Source: Cenococcum geophilum 1.58 (lineage: Eukaryota > Ascomycota > Dothideomycetes > Gloniales > Gloniaceae). Taken from it: a stretch of 64,000 nt of DNA. Under the pieces are notes generated by a model, which worked only from the letters and a program-made list of their open reading frames with translations, ran no database searches and was not told the DNA's origin. Positions within the stretch are counted from its first letter, which is position 1, and every line of letters begins with the position of its first letter. The stretch covers positions 1,426,001-1,490,000 of the forward strand of contig KV748176.1 of NCBI GenBank assembly GCA_001692895.1, in the 5' to 3' direction. Made by a program: the position numbers and the translations under genes. Positions 41,890 to 54,449 of the stretch are shown piece by piece.

Positions 41890-44370
41890 CCTAGTAGGTG
41901 CTATAGTTAGGTCCTTCCTTAAAAATATCCTCCCTTAGCCCGGAGTGCCTCTACTACTACTAGGCGTTATATCTATATAAAAAACCTACTATAGCTCTAA
42001 AGAAACCCGCTAGACATTAAGGTTAGAAGCCTATAGTTAAACAGAAACGCTAATAGGTCTTATAGAGCTTATAGGAGCTAGATAATTATACACGGGAGAA
42101 TCTTACGTCCCTAGCAGAGAGGCGGTTATAGGATATATAAGATAAGCTTCTAGCCTTATAGGAGGCAAGTAAAGACGAACAGTTAAGCGTAATAGATAGA
42201 GCTATTAAGCTTTTATATTTATATAGCGGACGACCTAGTTAAATTAAGGTGTTAAGATGGGTAATATATAGGTAGAGGGACTTGTTCCTAGCGGCGAAGA
42301 TATTATAGGGTAAGAGTATAATAATATAGGCGATTCCATTACTAATTCGAGCTTCTATTACTATTATTATATTACCTTTAAACGTAATTAGAGAGGAGCA
42401 GCTATTAAAGATACGGGCTATTCTAGAAATAAATCCCGTATTTATATATACAGAGGTAATAAAAGTATATACGGATATCCTAAAATATATTAAGGTAGGT
42501 TAGTTTATGCATATTCTAGTATTACTAGAGTTGCTGTTAAGTAAACGGTTCCACTATATCTTACTTAGCCCACTTTTCGCTCGCATGTTTCCTTAGTTAT
42601 AATTAATAAGTATTATTTAGTTGCTAATTAGGGTAAGAGCTTCCGGCCCTATTACATATAGCTCTTTAAGGTGTAATTACTGCTTAGTTTAATAGTGCCG
42701 TGGTTTATATATACTATAATACTTAATAAGGAGACGTATATAAAGGTAATAAAGCTAACGGGGTTTTATTAAAGTATAACAGATCTTAAATAAATGGATA
42801 TTAATTAGCCTGACCTATCCATTATTAGGGGCTATATTAAGAGGAGGGATAAGAATAATTATAAGGCACTATTCTTTATTATTAAAGAGGCATTTAAGGA
42901 GGCAGTAGTAGAGGAGGATTATATATCCGCGACCCTTGGCTAGATATCCGCATTATCTAGCTAAACGCCTATAGCTCCTAGTAGGATATCCGCATCTCCT
43001 AGTTAAATATCCGCTACCTTTATTTATTAATTAGTTGGGCGGATCTAATATTTAATAGGAGGTATTATATAGCCAAAAAGGCGAAAGGTTTTAAGTCCCG
43101 AATTAATTTCTAAGATGATAATCTTTCTTTATACTAAAAACTATATCTATAGGTATATAAATACTATCCGTTTGTAGCTTATAACTAAGGGCTATACTAT
43201 TAAGTAGGCTAAAATAGCAGTACGGAGTTATTATGTAATATTATTAAAATGTAATAAGAGCAGGGAGTATCAAAATTTTTATATAGAAGACTTACCTACC
43301 CGTATTCTTATTACATTAGACGCCCTAGCCTATAGTACGGATATTCTAAATATTATCCGTTCTATTATATACGGTTATTATCCTAATAAAAGCCTAAATA
43401 TAATATTACAGCAATTCGGACGGGCTATTAGACGTAACGGTATTACTGGATATATAATTATCCTTATTAAAGACTGGTATAAGGGCGCTTTTGCGGATAT
43501 TGCACCGCTAAAGCAAAAGTCTTAAAAACCTATAGCCCCTTTATCTACCCGACTCGGCCGTAACTTTATTACTACTAGGATAGCGATATAAGAGGATAGG
43601 GTAGCGGATTTCGCCAGCAATCTAGCTTTATTTGTTATAATTAACAGTAATATTATCTTGCAGGTATCTGCTTAGGAGGAGGAGGATTAAATACTTAATA
43701 AGAATATAATATTATTAGCCTTGCCGATTAAATATATAGAAAAATAGAAGAGGGTGAAGACTAATATAGAGAAACGGGCGGTACTTCTAGATATATTATA
43801 TAAGCTCGCGAATAAAGCTACTAAATATCTACGCAATATTCTACTTAAGCCGTATAAGGAGACGAGTCCATTATCTAGAGGTTTATGCTATTGCTCTAAT
43901 TGCGATAATTTGTTATAGGCTTATAAGGAGTATAATATTATCGCACTATATACTAAGAAGATTGCAAAGAGTAAGTACTTAGAGGATCTATTTATAAGTG
44001 TTAAGAAGTAAATTAAAGGATGGCTTAATATAATATATTAGGATATAGTTTAGAGTCTAATTTCCAGTTATATTATATCCAATAATTAAATCCGCATGCT
44101 CTATATCTAACCTCCACTAACTTATAAGGGCCTTAAGCGGATATTACCTAAATAGGATTATAGCTTCCTAGGAGATAAAATAGACGCACTTATCCGCTTT
44201 ATTTATAAGAAAGAAACGCGATACTTTAGTACTAGTGTTTTATAGGCTGCGTTATAATCTAGTAGACGTGTTATTATATCTAGAAGCTTATTACAGACAC
44301 CTCTACCGTTAGTAAGTTAAAGGGGACTCGTTAGTGCATTAACTATAAAGAGTGCTGGTCTTAATTAACT
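41890..44370 (+). pseudogene. RecQ-type DNA helicase (telomere-linked-helicase-like), RIP-inactivated
   Basis: Helicase motifs appear in order with RIP stops between them. Motif I is GKSIIIQAIPLL, motif Ia is ITIIILPLNVI, and then HILVLLELLLSKRFH. The DExH box survives only as INKYYLVAN (D and E changed to N and K, H to Y), followed by GKSFRPYY. IPWFACTAT is eroded to VPWFIYTI, then TYIKVIKLTGF, DINQPDLSIIRGYIKRR, ILITLDALAYSTDI (motif V) and QQFGRAIRRNGI (motif VI). A CYCSNC cysteine motif follows at about 43890. This order and wording resemble the RecQ helicases of fungal subtelomeres. Such enzymes unwind DNA in the 3'-5' direction. Here every essential box is damaged. Confidence 0.82.
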
Positions 44371-44536
44371 GCTATAAACTAAAGTATTACCGCCCTTATA
44401 GCTATTATTAGTATCTAGCTTATAAACGGATATAACTAAGTCTTAAATATCTTAGCTTATATTAACCTAAAACCTATAAGTAAACTAGTCCTAAACTACA
44501 TATACTACTCTATTGCAGTATTCTTAATAGCTAGAT

Positions 44537-45095
44537 ATTTAGCCCTTAGAGTAATCCAGATATTAAAGCCTATAGCGCAGTATTAAATCCGAATCCTTAG
44601 GGCAGTTTAAGTATTAGAACTTATAGTATAATACTAAGTCTTAACTTTTAGATAAGCCTAAGGTTTAATATTCGTAATATAGCACTAAATCTCCAATTAC
44701 AAAAAATTCCAAAGTTTAAGATCTATAGTATAGCACTAGTTCCTAGGTAGTAGGAAATCCAGAAATTCAGAATTCGCAACGTAGTATTAGATCTCCGCTC
44801 CTCTTAAATCCTGGGGCTTAGGATTTAAGTTATAATACTAAATCTCCGCTCCTAGGAAACTCTAAGGCTTAGGGTTTGCAGGCTAATACTTAATCTCCGC
44901 CTTCTAAACTAGGCGCAGTTTAGAATTCGCGTACTAATATTTAATCCCCGCCTTCTAAATTGGGTGCGGCTTAGAATTTATAGTCTAATATTTAATCTCC
45001 GCTCTCTAAACTAAGCGTAGCTTAGAACCTACAGCCTAGTGCCTAATCTCTACCCTCGGTTTTAGATATAACGCAGCTTTAGCACGTTAGTATTT
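44537..45095 (+). repeat. 51-bp coding minisatellite: 17-residue repeats
   Basis: At least nine units of exactly 51 bp start at 44588, 44639, 44690, 44741, 44792, 44843, 44894, 44945 and 44996. They translate as SPPSKLGAAQNLQSNIQ-like 17-mers when TAG/TAA is read as the Gln it replaced. The exact period, and stops confined to the Q positions, argue that this was a real repeat protein, directly downstream of the helicase and possibly its C-terminal tail. Confidence 0.82.
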
Positions 45096-45099
45096 AATA

Positions 45100-45600
45100 T
45101 TCCTTGGCGTTTTACTTATTTATTAACTTAACTAAGACTAGGGCAGAGCTCTAATTAATATCTAGGTATTAAGTGTTAATCTCTATATACGTATTTAAAT
45201 AGTCTATTAGATTCTTATCTAAGGGGATACTAAGGTTTGTATTTAAAGCTTCTATAACCTATAGAACCTATATTATATTAGCTATTTAGTTTAAGTGTCT
45301 TATAATCCTCTTAACTAGATATTATCTATTCTCCTTAGGCTACTATACCTTAAGCCTTTTAGCTAATATTAGGTCCGCCTTATAGTAAGAGAAAATAAAA
45401 GGATATATCTACGTACTTTAAAAGTAAGAAATCCGCTTACTAAGTAAGCCCAATATCCGCTTATAACCCTTCTTTAGCACCTTAGCCAAGCAGTAATTCT
45501 ATATTAATATTACTTCGCAAGTTAACTAGACGGCGCCCACTTAATTTAATTAGTAGTAACTTAACTATAAAGGATTTGCGCGTTATAAATAAGCGTATAT
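45100..45600. other. RIP DNA after the repeat; possible coding tail
   Basis: Mostly Leu/Ile/Tyr-like codons in plus frames with scattered stops. No motif is recognised. Confidence 0.35.
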
Positions 45601-45604
45601 AAAG

Positions 45605-47577
45605 TGGTTAATTTTTACTAAGGTGAGTTATAGCAGCGATTATTTGTTAGTGAGCTAATTTAATAAAATCGGCAGCGTAGATATTTACCTTTAATTAACG
45701 TCCGCACCTTTTCTTCTACTAACCTTCTACCTTATAGCACCGCACCATAAACTTTACCGTTATTATTTCATCTATTGTCCATTAGCATACCACTATCTAT
45801 AATGCCTTTATTTACACCTCTAAATATATTTAACAGCTATTTAGTTAAGGAACTTAATATACGTAATATTAATGATAAAATAATTAAGGACGCTTTTAAG
45901 GACGCTCTTTCTTTCACTAATTCTTTAGAATCTTTGCCTAGAGAGTAAGCTTTCTAATACTAAATTATGCCTATAGCTAATATAATTTTAGGAAATATGT
46001 ACTAAAGCACTCTTTGTCGGATATAGCAGAGCACTATAATAATGCTATTACAAAATCCGCTGGAAATCCGCTTACCTCTTTACTGCTTACCTCTTTGCCG
46101 CCTACTTCTTTACCGCTTGCCTCTTTACCGCCTACTTCTTTACCGCTTACCTCTTTACCACCTACCTTTAAGCCGCCTATTTCTTTATTGCCTACTACTT
46201 CTAAAAAGTTTAATCCTTGTTATGCTTCTGCTTTTCTTAAGAGGCAGGCTAATAGAATTGCTACGCAAAATATTTAGTATAAGATAGCCTTTAAATCGTA
46301 TATATTAGCTATACTCTTTTAGTGTTTTGTCTACTAATTTACCTCTTATAGTAACCTAATAGAAATGTTGGAGATTTTAGATAATAATAAAGAGAGTAAT
46401 CTTAATAACGCCGACTCTTTTAAAAGCCCTCCTCTATCCTTTTATAATCTCCGTAGCCCTTATAAGCTCCGCAGTACGCAGATAGCCTAAGCTATAACGT
46501 CGGATATTAATATAAAAGAGCGCCTTCCTATTTAAGTGCTGTTAGTAAATAAATGGTATACCCTAAAAGCTAGTACTTGGGAGAATATAAAGGAAGCTCG
46601 TTAGCAGATATATACCTATATCTAGAATATTAAGGGTAGCTCTAGTATGCTGCGTAATCTGCTATACGCTCTATGCGTTAAGTAAGACTATAAATACCAC
46701 GTTTATAAGCAGAACGCTGGGCTACATTTTAGAGGTGCGTGCTTAAGATATCGCTTAAGTAGTAGGTTGTGTAAAAAGGTATATACTAATAGTATACTAC
46801 TATTCTATCAGCTAATACGCATATAGAATAGTTCGCTAAAACTAGAGCCGGTTATACCTTAGCGTAAAAAACGTGCATAATTAGCTTCTGCTAGTAGTCC
46901 GACTGGAATACCTATTAAGAAGGTATAATATCCGCATTTTAATAATATAGATATTACTGATATCCGCATAGCTTTATACCCGTACTATCCCCCCTCTAGA
47001 GACCTTCCCTCCCCCTAAGACTCCCACTTATAGTAATATACACAGCCGTAGAGGCACCCGTTCTACCGCTACTCTTCCCACTCTTTTACTAATTCCTAGC
47101 ACGCGTGGTACTACTTCTGGTACTACTACCGCTCCCACTAGCACAGAAAATATTAGGGCGTATTTAGCAATTGCTATTTCCGCGCGCGTTGATATGGTTT
47201 ATAAACGGGTAACTAAGATAGCAAAAGATACTTAGGCTATAGATCGCCAGTTAAGTAAGCTTAAAGATTCTCTAAGTAAGATAAAGGATAAACTTGCGTT
47301 TATAAGGCGTGGTATTACTACACTTATATATAATGCTGGGTTGCCGGATATAGAATTTAAGTAGATATAGGTTGGCTGTTATTACGGGTTTAGAGTAATA
47401 AAATAGTAGCTCTTATCTCTCTGCTATTATATATATAGGAATTAAGTCTCTACCTTATATTTAATAGATATACTTTAATTAATATTATAATATCCGTATA
47501 GGCTAGGATAAGGATATCCGTATAGGCTAGGATAAGAATATCCGTATAAGCTAAAATAGAGATATTTATATATCTGC
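45605..47577 (+). repeat. Tandem duplication, unit A (unknown gene)
   Basis: This roughly 1.98-kb unit is followed directly by a diverged second copy (47583-49573); landmarks are offset by about 1979 bp. Each begins with TTTACTAAGGTRAGT, AATTATTTGTTAG and CTGCACC/CCGCACC words and ends with several GATATCCGTATARGCTARGA repeats. Confidence 0.85.
45802..47400 (+). pseudogene. Unknown protein gene, copy A
   Basis: It starts MPLFTPLN at 45802. After a frame change, a 6-residue repeat (TSLPPTSLPLASLPPTSLPL, about 46070-46210) precedes KKFNPCYASAFLKRQANRIA. A conserved part follows: LLVNKWYTLKASTWENIKEA, YHVYKQNAGLHFRGACLRYR, ANSILLFYQLIRIQ-like and VIPQRKKRAQLAS. Both tandem copies keep these segments although their third positions differ, so they were probably under selection after duplication. 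I cannot assign a family. Stops are mostly at Gln codons. Confidence 0.55.
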
Positions 47578-47582
47578 ACCGT

Positions 47583-49573
47583 TAATGTTTACTAAGGTAA
47601 GTCACTATAGCAGTAATTATTTGTTAGTGAGCTAATTTAATAAAATTGGCAGCGTGGATATTTACCTTAATTAACTTCCGTACCTCTTCTTCCTCTACTA
47701 ACCTTCTACCTTATAGCACTGCACCACAAACTTTATTATTGTTATTTTATGTACTATCCCTTAAAATACTATAATCTATAATGCCTTTATTTACACCTCT
47801 AAATAATATTAATATAAATAATAGCAATTAGGTAGTTAAGGAACTCGATATACGCGATATTAACAATAAGGAGTTTAATGCTGTTAAGCACGCTATAGCT
47901 GCTCTTACTAAGCCTTTGGGCTCTATTTCTAAAGAGTAAGCTTTCTAATACTAAATTATGCCTATAGCTAATATAATTTAGGAAATATATACCGAGGCGC
48001 TCTTTATAGGATTTAGTAGATGACGATAATAAGGATAAAGCAAAATCCGCTAAAAACCCGCTTACCTTTTCACTGGATACCTTTCCGCTGCCTATATCTT
48101 TACTATGGGCTACTTTGCTATCCACTACTTTACTATCTACCTCTCCACTACTACCGCCTAATGCTTCTAAAAAGAGGCTTAATAAGGCTCGTTTATCTTC
48201 TTTTCTTAAAAAGCAGGCTAAAAAGGCTACTGATACGAATATAAAGCTTAAAATAGCTATTAAATTATATATATTAGTTATACTATTTTAGTATCTTATC
48301 TACTAATTTACCTCTTATAGTGACCTAAACACTATATATAAGGTTTCTTTAGATAGCGAATCTTTAGATAGCGATAAAGATAAAGACTTTAATAACGCTA
48401 ACTCTTACAATCTCCGAAGCCCTTATAATCTCCACAGCCCTCGAAATCTTAGTAGCCCTTACAATCTCTATAATACTCCTAATATAAATAAGCGCCTTTC
48501 TATCCAAGTACTGTTAGCGAATAAATAGTACACTCTAAAAGCTGGTGTTTAGGATAATATAAAGGAAAGTCGCCAGCGGATATTAACACACGTCCAGAAT
48601 ATTAAGGGTAGCTTTAGTAAGCTACGCAATCCGCTATATACTCTATACAAAAAGCATAGCCGTAAATATCGCGTTTATAAGAAGGACTCTAGGCCTTATT
48701 TTAGGGGTATGTGCTTAAGATATTATATAGGTGGCAGGTCGTGTGGAAAGGTATATGCTAATAGTATACTATTATTCTGTCAGCTAATACGCGTATAGAA
48801 AGGTTTACTAAATTTAAAGCCGGTTATACCTTAGGGCAAAAAACGTACAAAGTTAGCTTCTACTAATAATCCAGCTGAAACGCCTACTAAGAAGGTATAA
48901 TATCTACATATTAATAATACGGATATTGCTAATATCCGCATAGCTTTATTTTTGTACTATCCCCGCCCATACTACTACGCCTTCCCCCACTAAGACCTCC
49001 CCCGCCATTAAAACTCCCACTTATAGTAGTACGCACGGCTATAGAGGCACCCGCTCTACCGCTGCTCCTTTAACTCTTTTGCTAATTGCTAGCACGCCAG
49101 GTGCTGCTATTGCTGCTACTGCTTTTGCTGGCACCGGGTCTATTAGGGTGTATTTAGTAATTGCTATTTTTATACACGTTAATATAGTTTATAAATAGGT
49201 GACTAATATAGCGAAAGATATTTGGGGTATAAATTACCGGTTTAATAAGTTTAAAGATTCTCTTAGTAAGATAAAGGATAAGCTTGCGTTCCTAAGGCGT
49301 AGTATTATTATACTTATACGTAATGCTAGGCTACCGGATATTAAATATAAGTAGATATAAGTTAGCTATTGCTATAGGTTAACTGTTATTGCTAGTTTAT
49401 AATAATAAAATAGTAGCTTTTACCTTTTTGCTACTATATATGTAGGAATTAAGTCTTTACCTTATATTTAATAGATATACTTAATTAATATTATAATATT
49501 TATATAAGCTAAGATAATAATATCCGTATAAGCTAATATAAAGATATCTATATAAGCTAAAATGAAGATATTT
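47583..49573 (+). repeat. Tandem duplication, unit B
   Basis: Second copy of 45605-47577. The proline-repeat part is shorter here, and several GCT/GTT and TAT/CAT differences reflect independent RIP and drift. Confidence 0.85.
47781..49400 (+). pseudogene. Unknown protein gene, copy B
   Basis: It starts MPLFTPLNN at 47781 and reads VVKELDIRDINNKEFNAVKH, then AALTKPLGSISKEQAFQYQI. The conserved C-terminal segment reads YRVYKKDSRPYFRGMCLRYY, then GGRSCGKVYANSILLFCQLI. This copy helps to define the ancestral protein (Cys and Gly pattern) but has no motif that I can name. Confidence 0.55.
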
Positions 49574-49985
49574 AAATAGAGAGTCTATTTTAAAGGTTAA
49601 GTTTCTAGAGTATAAGGTATTAGTTTTGCTATATTTTTATTTAGAAGATTATATATTATAATATCCGCATAGAGCTATTATATAAAATTAGAATATCTAT
49701 AGATACTCCGCTTATATTAGAAGTATATCCGTAATTAAAATAATATATTACTATTACTCTTAGCATTTATTAAGCAACTTATATACTAACTATTATATAT
49801 ATTAGTAGAGGTATAGGTATAATATTAGGATAACAAACTATATAAATATATTTAGTAGCTTCTCCTAGTACCTTTATATTCTTTTTAGTATTACTAAAGC
49901 TATATATAAGGGGATTAAATAGCAAACCGGCTATAGTTAATAGGAAGGCGTTAAATATATTTACGCCATCCTTTATAAGTTTCTT
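49574..49985. other. AT-rich spacer; no gene seen
   Basis: TA-rich, between convergent genes. Confidence 0.4.
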
Positions 49986-49989
49986 ATAT

Positions 49990-52836
49990 CCACACTATAG
50001 GAGCGAAGGAGCCTTAAAATCCGCTAAGCGCCGCCTATATTATATAATTAAATCCTTCCTAATCTAATCTGTAAGATAGTAGATATCTAGCGCTGGAGAC
50101 TTGGTTATATATTCGCTATTTATACGCTTACTAAATATACACTTAAAAATATCGCGGAGCGTACTAGTGTAACTTATTATAAGAACACTTTACTTAAACA
50201 GCTCATCTATACCAAACGTCGAATTCCCACGCGCCTAGAGCAACTCCTTAAGTTAAAGATTTAGCAGCTTATTAAGGCGATTCGTCTCAAAGAAGCTATC
50301 TAGCCGCCCTTAGAGGTTAACTAAACTATTGGCAAGGATAGCCCGTTAAAGCACTAGATTATAAGCGCTTATTTTAACTAGTCACTATAGGAGCAGTATA
50401 TTATATATATAGTTCTTTAACGAGTTTCTAGCAAAGTATAAGCAAAGGCGGGGTATTATATGCTTTAGTAGTCTGATATCCGTATACTTAATAGCATATT
50501 TTAGAAGCTTATAAGTATTAACAACCTATAAAAACCGGATATAATTAAAGAACTCCGTATTGTCACTCTAAGGAACTTAGTTATTAGCGGTGGAACTTAA
50601 TATATCCATAGAGGATAATGTCGCTGCTAGCTAATGTCTATTAGTAGGTAGCTCTGAATAATCTAACGTGCGCTAATTTATATCGCGGCATACATTTCTT
50701 AAGAAAGCCGCTATGCGGATATCCTTAATATATTCCAGAAATTGCTGCGGAGATAGGTTTCGTATATACTACTCGGCCTCGCTATCTGCTTTAATATTAT
50801 ACTTGTTGCGGATATAGAGCAGGAATAATATAATAACATAAGCGTTAAAGCTATAGAGGATCAGCTCTTCTATATAATAGAAAGGGGCCTTTTCCCTAGA
50901 AATATTATGCTATCCTAGGTAGTTTATATAGGTATAAAGCGCTAAAAACTACTACGCTGCTTCCTTACCCCTATAGAATGTACGCATAATTATATATAGG
51001 AAGTTTAATCGTATATGCCATAGCCCCAGAATAGGCAATACCTACTTATAGCTATTATACGCACCTTCCGCCTTAACCCGCTCCTCTTTATATAATTAAA
51101 TAAGCTTTACGGTCTTCTAATCTCCGTATACTAGGAAAAGCTAGTTATTAAAAGCGGTTTTATAATTATACTGCAGTTGTTCCAGGAAAATATTCTTTAT
51201 TATACAATAGTTGCCGTTAATAGAAGCCTCGCTATCTAGAATAGGTCCTAGAGTTATATACTCTGTCCTTTTATAAGGGAGAATATTAACTACTAGTATA
51301 CGCGGATATTTAATATCCGCGTTAGAGCCGAATATACCATCAACCGCAATAGGATACGCGTATTGGATAGCGTCCGCAATAAAACTTATAGATATCTACT
51401 TTTAGAGATTATTAAACCTATTCCTAGCTGTATTAACAACCTTATCTAGCTTAAGTTAATGGGTGTTATTTAACATTAACTGCTTAAGGCCCCCTTTAGG
51501 CATATATACTCCGCGTAAAATCTTTTCTATAGTATACGAATTAAACTCGCTAATCTCGCCGATAACCTAATATTAAGTCTTTTAGTAATAGTTAAAGTTA
51601 TTATAAATAATGTAGACATTATTATAAATAGATAGAGACTTAATTAGTTTCTTAAGGGTTATTAGCGCTAGAAGGCCCAGTAGAATTAATAGGACCTTTC
51701 TTAAAACGTTTAGCTAGCCTAAGCTTTCTAGTATTAAGAGTCTTATAACTATTAATTAGACTAAGACTATATAGGAAAAATAGTACACGGCGCTTTATAC
51801 TAAGTGCCTAAAGATATAGACTAAGTAGATAGGTGAAACCGTTTACGAAGTTTTAGGTAAACCCTAGTAGGAATATAAAGGTAACTATAACTATACGTCC
51901 GCTATACGGATCCTAACTATGTTCCTCTCTATTTAGTATGGATATCCTATTAATAAGCTAGAATAGCAGCGGACTATACTGCTAAACAAATTTGGCTGTA
52001 TTCTTAAGGTTAATATTCTTAAACTCTATATCTAGAGTCTATGTGTTAAAGGGGCCGCGTTATAACTATAGTTAGTAGAGCTTTTTCTAGATATAGCGGA
52101 TAGTATAGGTTACTAGCGTCGTATAAATATTAGGCGTGTTAATAAGTTCTTCTTATATTTCCTTATCCTCTAGTAAAGTAATAAATAGGTCCCTTACTTT
52201 TTTCTTCTTTCTATTACCTCTATGCCCGTTCTTGCTTTTAAAATACTTAGAGACCAGCCTATAAAAAGGCTAACCCTATTTTTATAGAAGGTCCTTAATA
52301 ATATTAACCTTCTCTTCCTTTAACGTCCTTATCTAATTAGTAGATAGAATATCCGTAAATAGAATATCTGTAGATAGAATATCCATAGATGGAATATCCG
52401 CAGATAGAATATCCGCTGGCTGTGGAGAGGGCGGGCGTAGGCGTAGGCGTTTAGCGTTAGTGGTTACTACGCAGCTCGGTAGTATAGAGGTGGAATTATA
52501 GCCTCTGCCGCGACGACTTCCTCTTAACGTCGCGCGGGTATAAGGAGTTGAGGATCTTATAACTTATAGAGTAGGCTTTTCTCTATAATTTAGTATAATT
52601 TTTATATCAATAGGTATTGTGGGAGGGTAGATTAATTTTGTTAAAGTTAATAAGGTCTTCTTATATAAACTATATTTAGGTTTTCTATAAATCTCGCCAA
52701 AGTCCCTTAGACTAAGAAAACGATTGCCGTCCTAAATTAGCTTAGTGGACGGTGCGGATATTCCTATATCCGCATAATCGATTTTTTGGTCTGAGCTTCT
52801 GAGGTAATAAGCTACTATATGAGATTTTCCAACCAT
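49990..52836 (-). pseudogene. DUF6589-like gene, RIP-inactivated
   Basis: The frame starts at the ATG at 52834-52836 (MVGKSHIVAYYLRSSDQKID). An N-terminal basic and Pro-rich part is followed by ELINTPNIYTTLVTYTIRYI, FVQQYSPLLFQLINRI, a YPIAVDGIFG-like stretch, FLVYGDQKTVKLIQLYKEER, LPILGLWHIRLNFLYIIMRT, and near the end LANSLVNLQGRLDSFFETNR with LLNLKLKELLQARGNSTFGI. This pattern (Y/WGDQ.T, then a W-H segment, then LVNL.G....F..D) is, from memory, that of the fungal DUF6589 family, which occurs in repeat-rich loci and has no known biochemical role. Stops are mostly Gln TAA/TAG. Confidence 0.65.
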
Positions 52837-54016
52837 AGGAAGTCGTTAGATTTAGTATTGAGCGCGAGAAGCCCTAGATATAACCACCCTATCTATTACC
52901 TTAATTACGACCTTTAAAATAACAATAAGAGACTACTTAGAAGCTTGTTTCTTCCGTCTACCTCCTCTTATTAGCTTAAGGTCGTTTTAAAGCTGTAGAT
53001 TTGCTGCGCGAGTATATACAGCCTCCTCTCTCTAACGGCGTTTTTCAGCTGCCTCCTTCTCTCGTTAAATCTTGGCTTATATTCTAACCTGCTTCCTCTA
53101 CACTATCGCAAGCTGTCGTTCTTCCTTTATAAGTTGCTTCTAAATCTTCTCATTCTGTCGGCGTACCTCCTCTTAGTATTATAGTTATTTACGCTCCTCT
53201 TAAAGCTCTATTGCTCGCTTAATTTTTAAGGGGCTAAAGAATATAGCCTTACAGTTAGTCTCTGCACGTAGTTTATTAAAGAGAGGCTTGCCACAAGTTC
53301 TTTTCTTCTTCTTATTATTATTAAACGCCTTTTAGAGGCCCTTATTTTCTAAGCAAAGGAAAGCAATATTAGTGGTAAGCTTAAGAACCGTATTTTTAAG
53401 CCTTTTAGCCTACAGCTCTATAACCTTATTAACCACGTCTTATAGAAGCTTGTGCACTTTCCTCCACTCACTTACTAAGAGGGCTAAGGTATTTAAGTCC
53501 CTTAATAAAGGCTAAGAGGTTTTAGCTTGCTTTTATTAGGTCTTAACAGCGCTAAAAACGGCCTCTAGATTAAGGGGATTAAGCCTAATATTTGCCCACT
53601 TACTAAGTATATTGTTCTTAGTAAAGGCCCTATTATAGGCAGCCTAGAATAGACGGAAGAAATCGCGTTTTATAATGGAAGAGAGGCCCTAAATCTTATA
53701 GATAAGATTATTAAGTTCTTAGCTGTAATATATACTAAGAGGAGAAAAGAGACTAACGTTAAGAGGTTATAGTTGGTGGGTTAAATAAAGCGGAAATATA
53801 GCTCCTAATATCTTATACTTGTAATACCAGTTAAGGAAGTTTATATTAATATAAAATCCGTATCTATTTAATATTAAAAGCCTCTAATATCTTCCGTTTC
53901 TAGCCTTCTTCTTTATTTCTATATTGAAGAAGGTAGGCCACGTTTAGTAAGAAGATTAATGTACCTAAGAAGAGTCTTCTCTTGCTGTATTAATAGAAGA
54001 GATTTTATTTCCATTG

Positions 54017-54021
54017 CATCC
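54017..54021. repeat. CATCC target-site duplication, left of gypsy-2
   Basis: CATCC lies directly before the 5' LTR and again at 60626-60630, directly after the 3' LTR. Confidence 0.92.
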
Positions 54022-54231
54022 TATAACAGCGCTATCGCATATTACCTGCCAAATTCTGCCATATTCTACCGACCTGCGATTGGCCCGCCTAAAGCTAGCG
54101 CCTTGGCGGCTCACCCTATATATTTGTTTACATCGGTCCTAGCAACCCCTTTTCCTTCTCTTTAGCTTAGTATCTTCGTAATATAGCATTCTACAAGCTT
54201 CGGTTTAGAGGCATTTGTACAAGCCGTAACA
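54022..54231 (+). repeat. 5' LTR of gypsy-2
   Basis: 210 bp, TATAACAGCGCTATCGCA...AAGCCGTAACA. The first dinucleotide TG has become TA. It contains TTCTGCCATATTCTRCCGAC and CTAGCGCCTTGGCGGCTCAC. Confidence 0.93.
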
Positions 54232-54449
54232 TTATACTAAGCTCTCCCTACCTTGCCTAGAAAGGCCTTAATAATATCCCACCCTAAAGAAACTTCGTCT
54301 GCAACAACGTATTAATACGCTATACTTAGACACCAAAACAACTCTATATTGCCTGGGAAGGCCTAAATAATATCCTACCTTATAAGCCAGACAGGACTGG
54401 ACCTATACCCCCGGAATTAAAACTAAAGCGTATAATACCGACGAACCTT

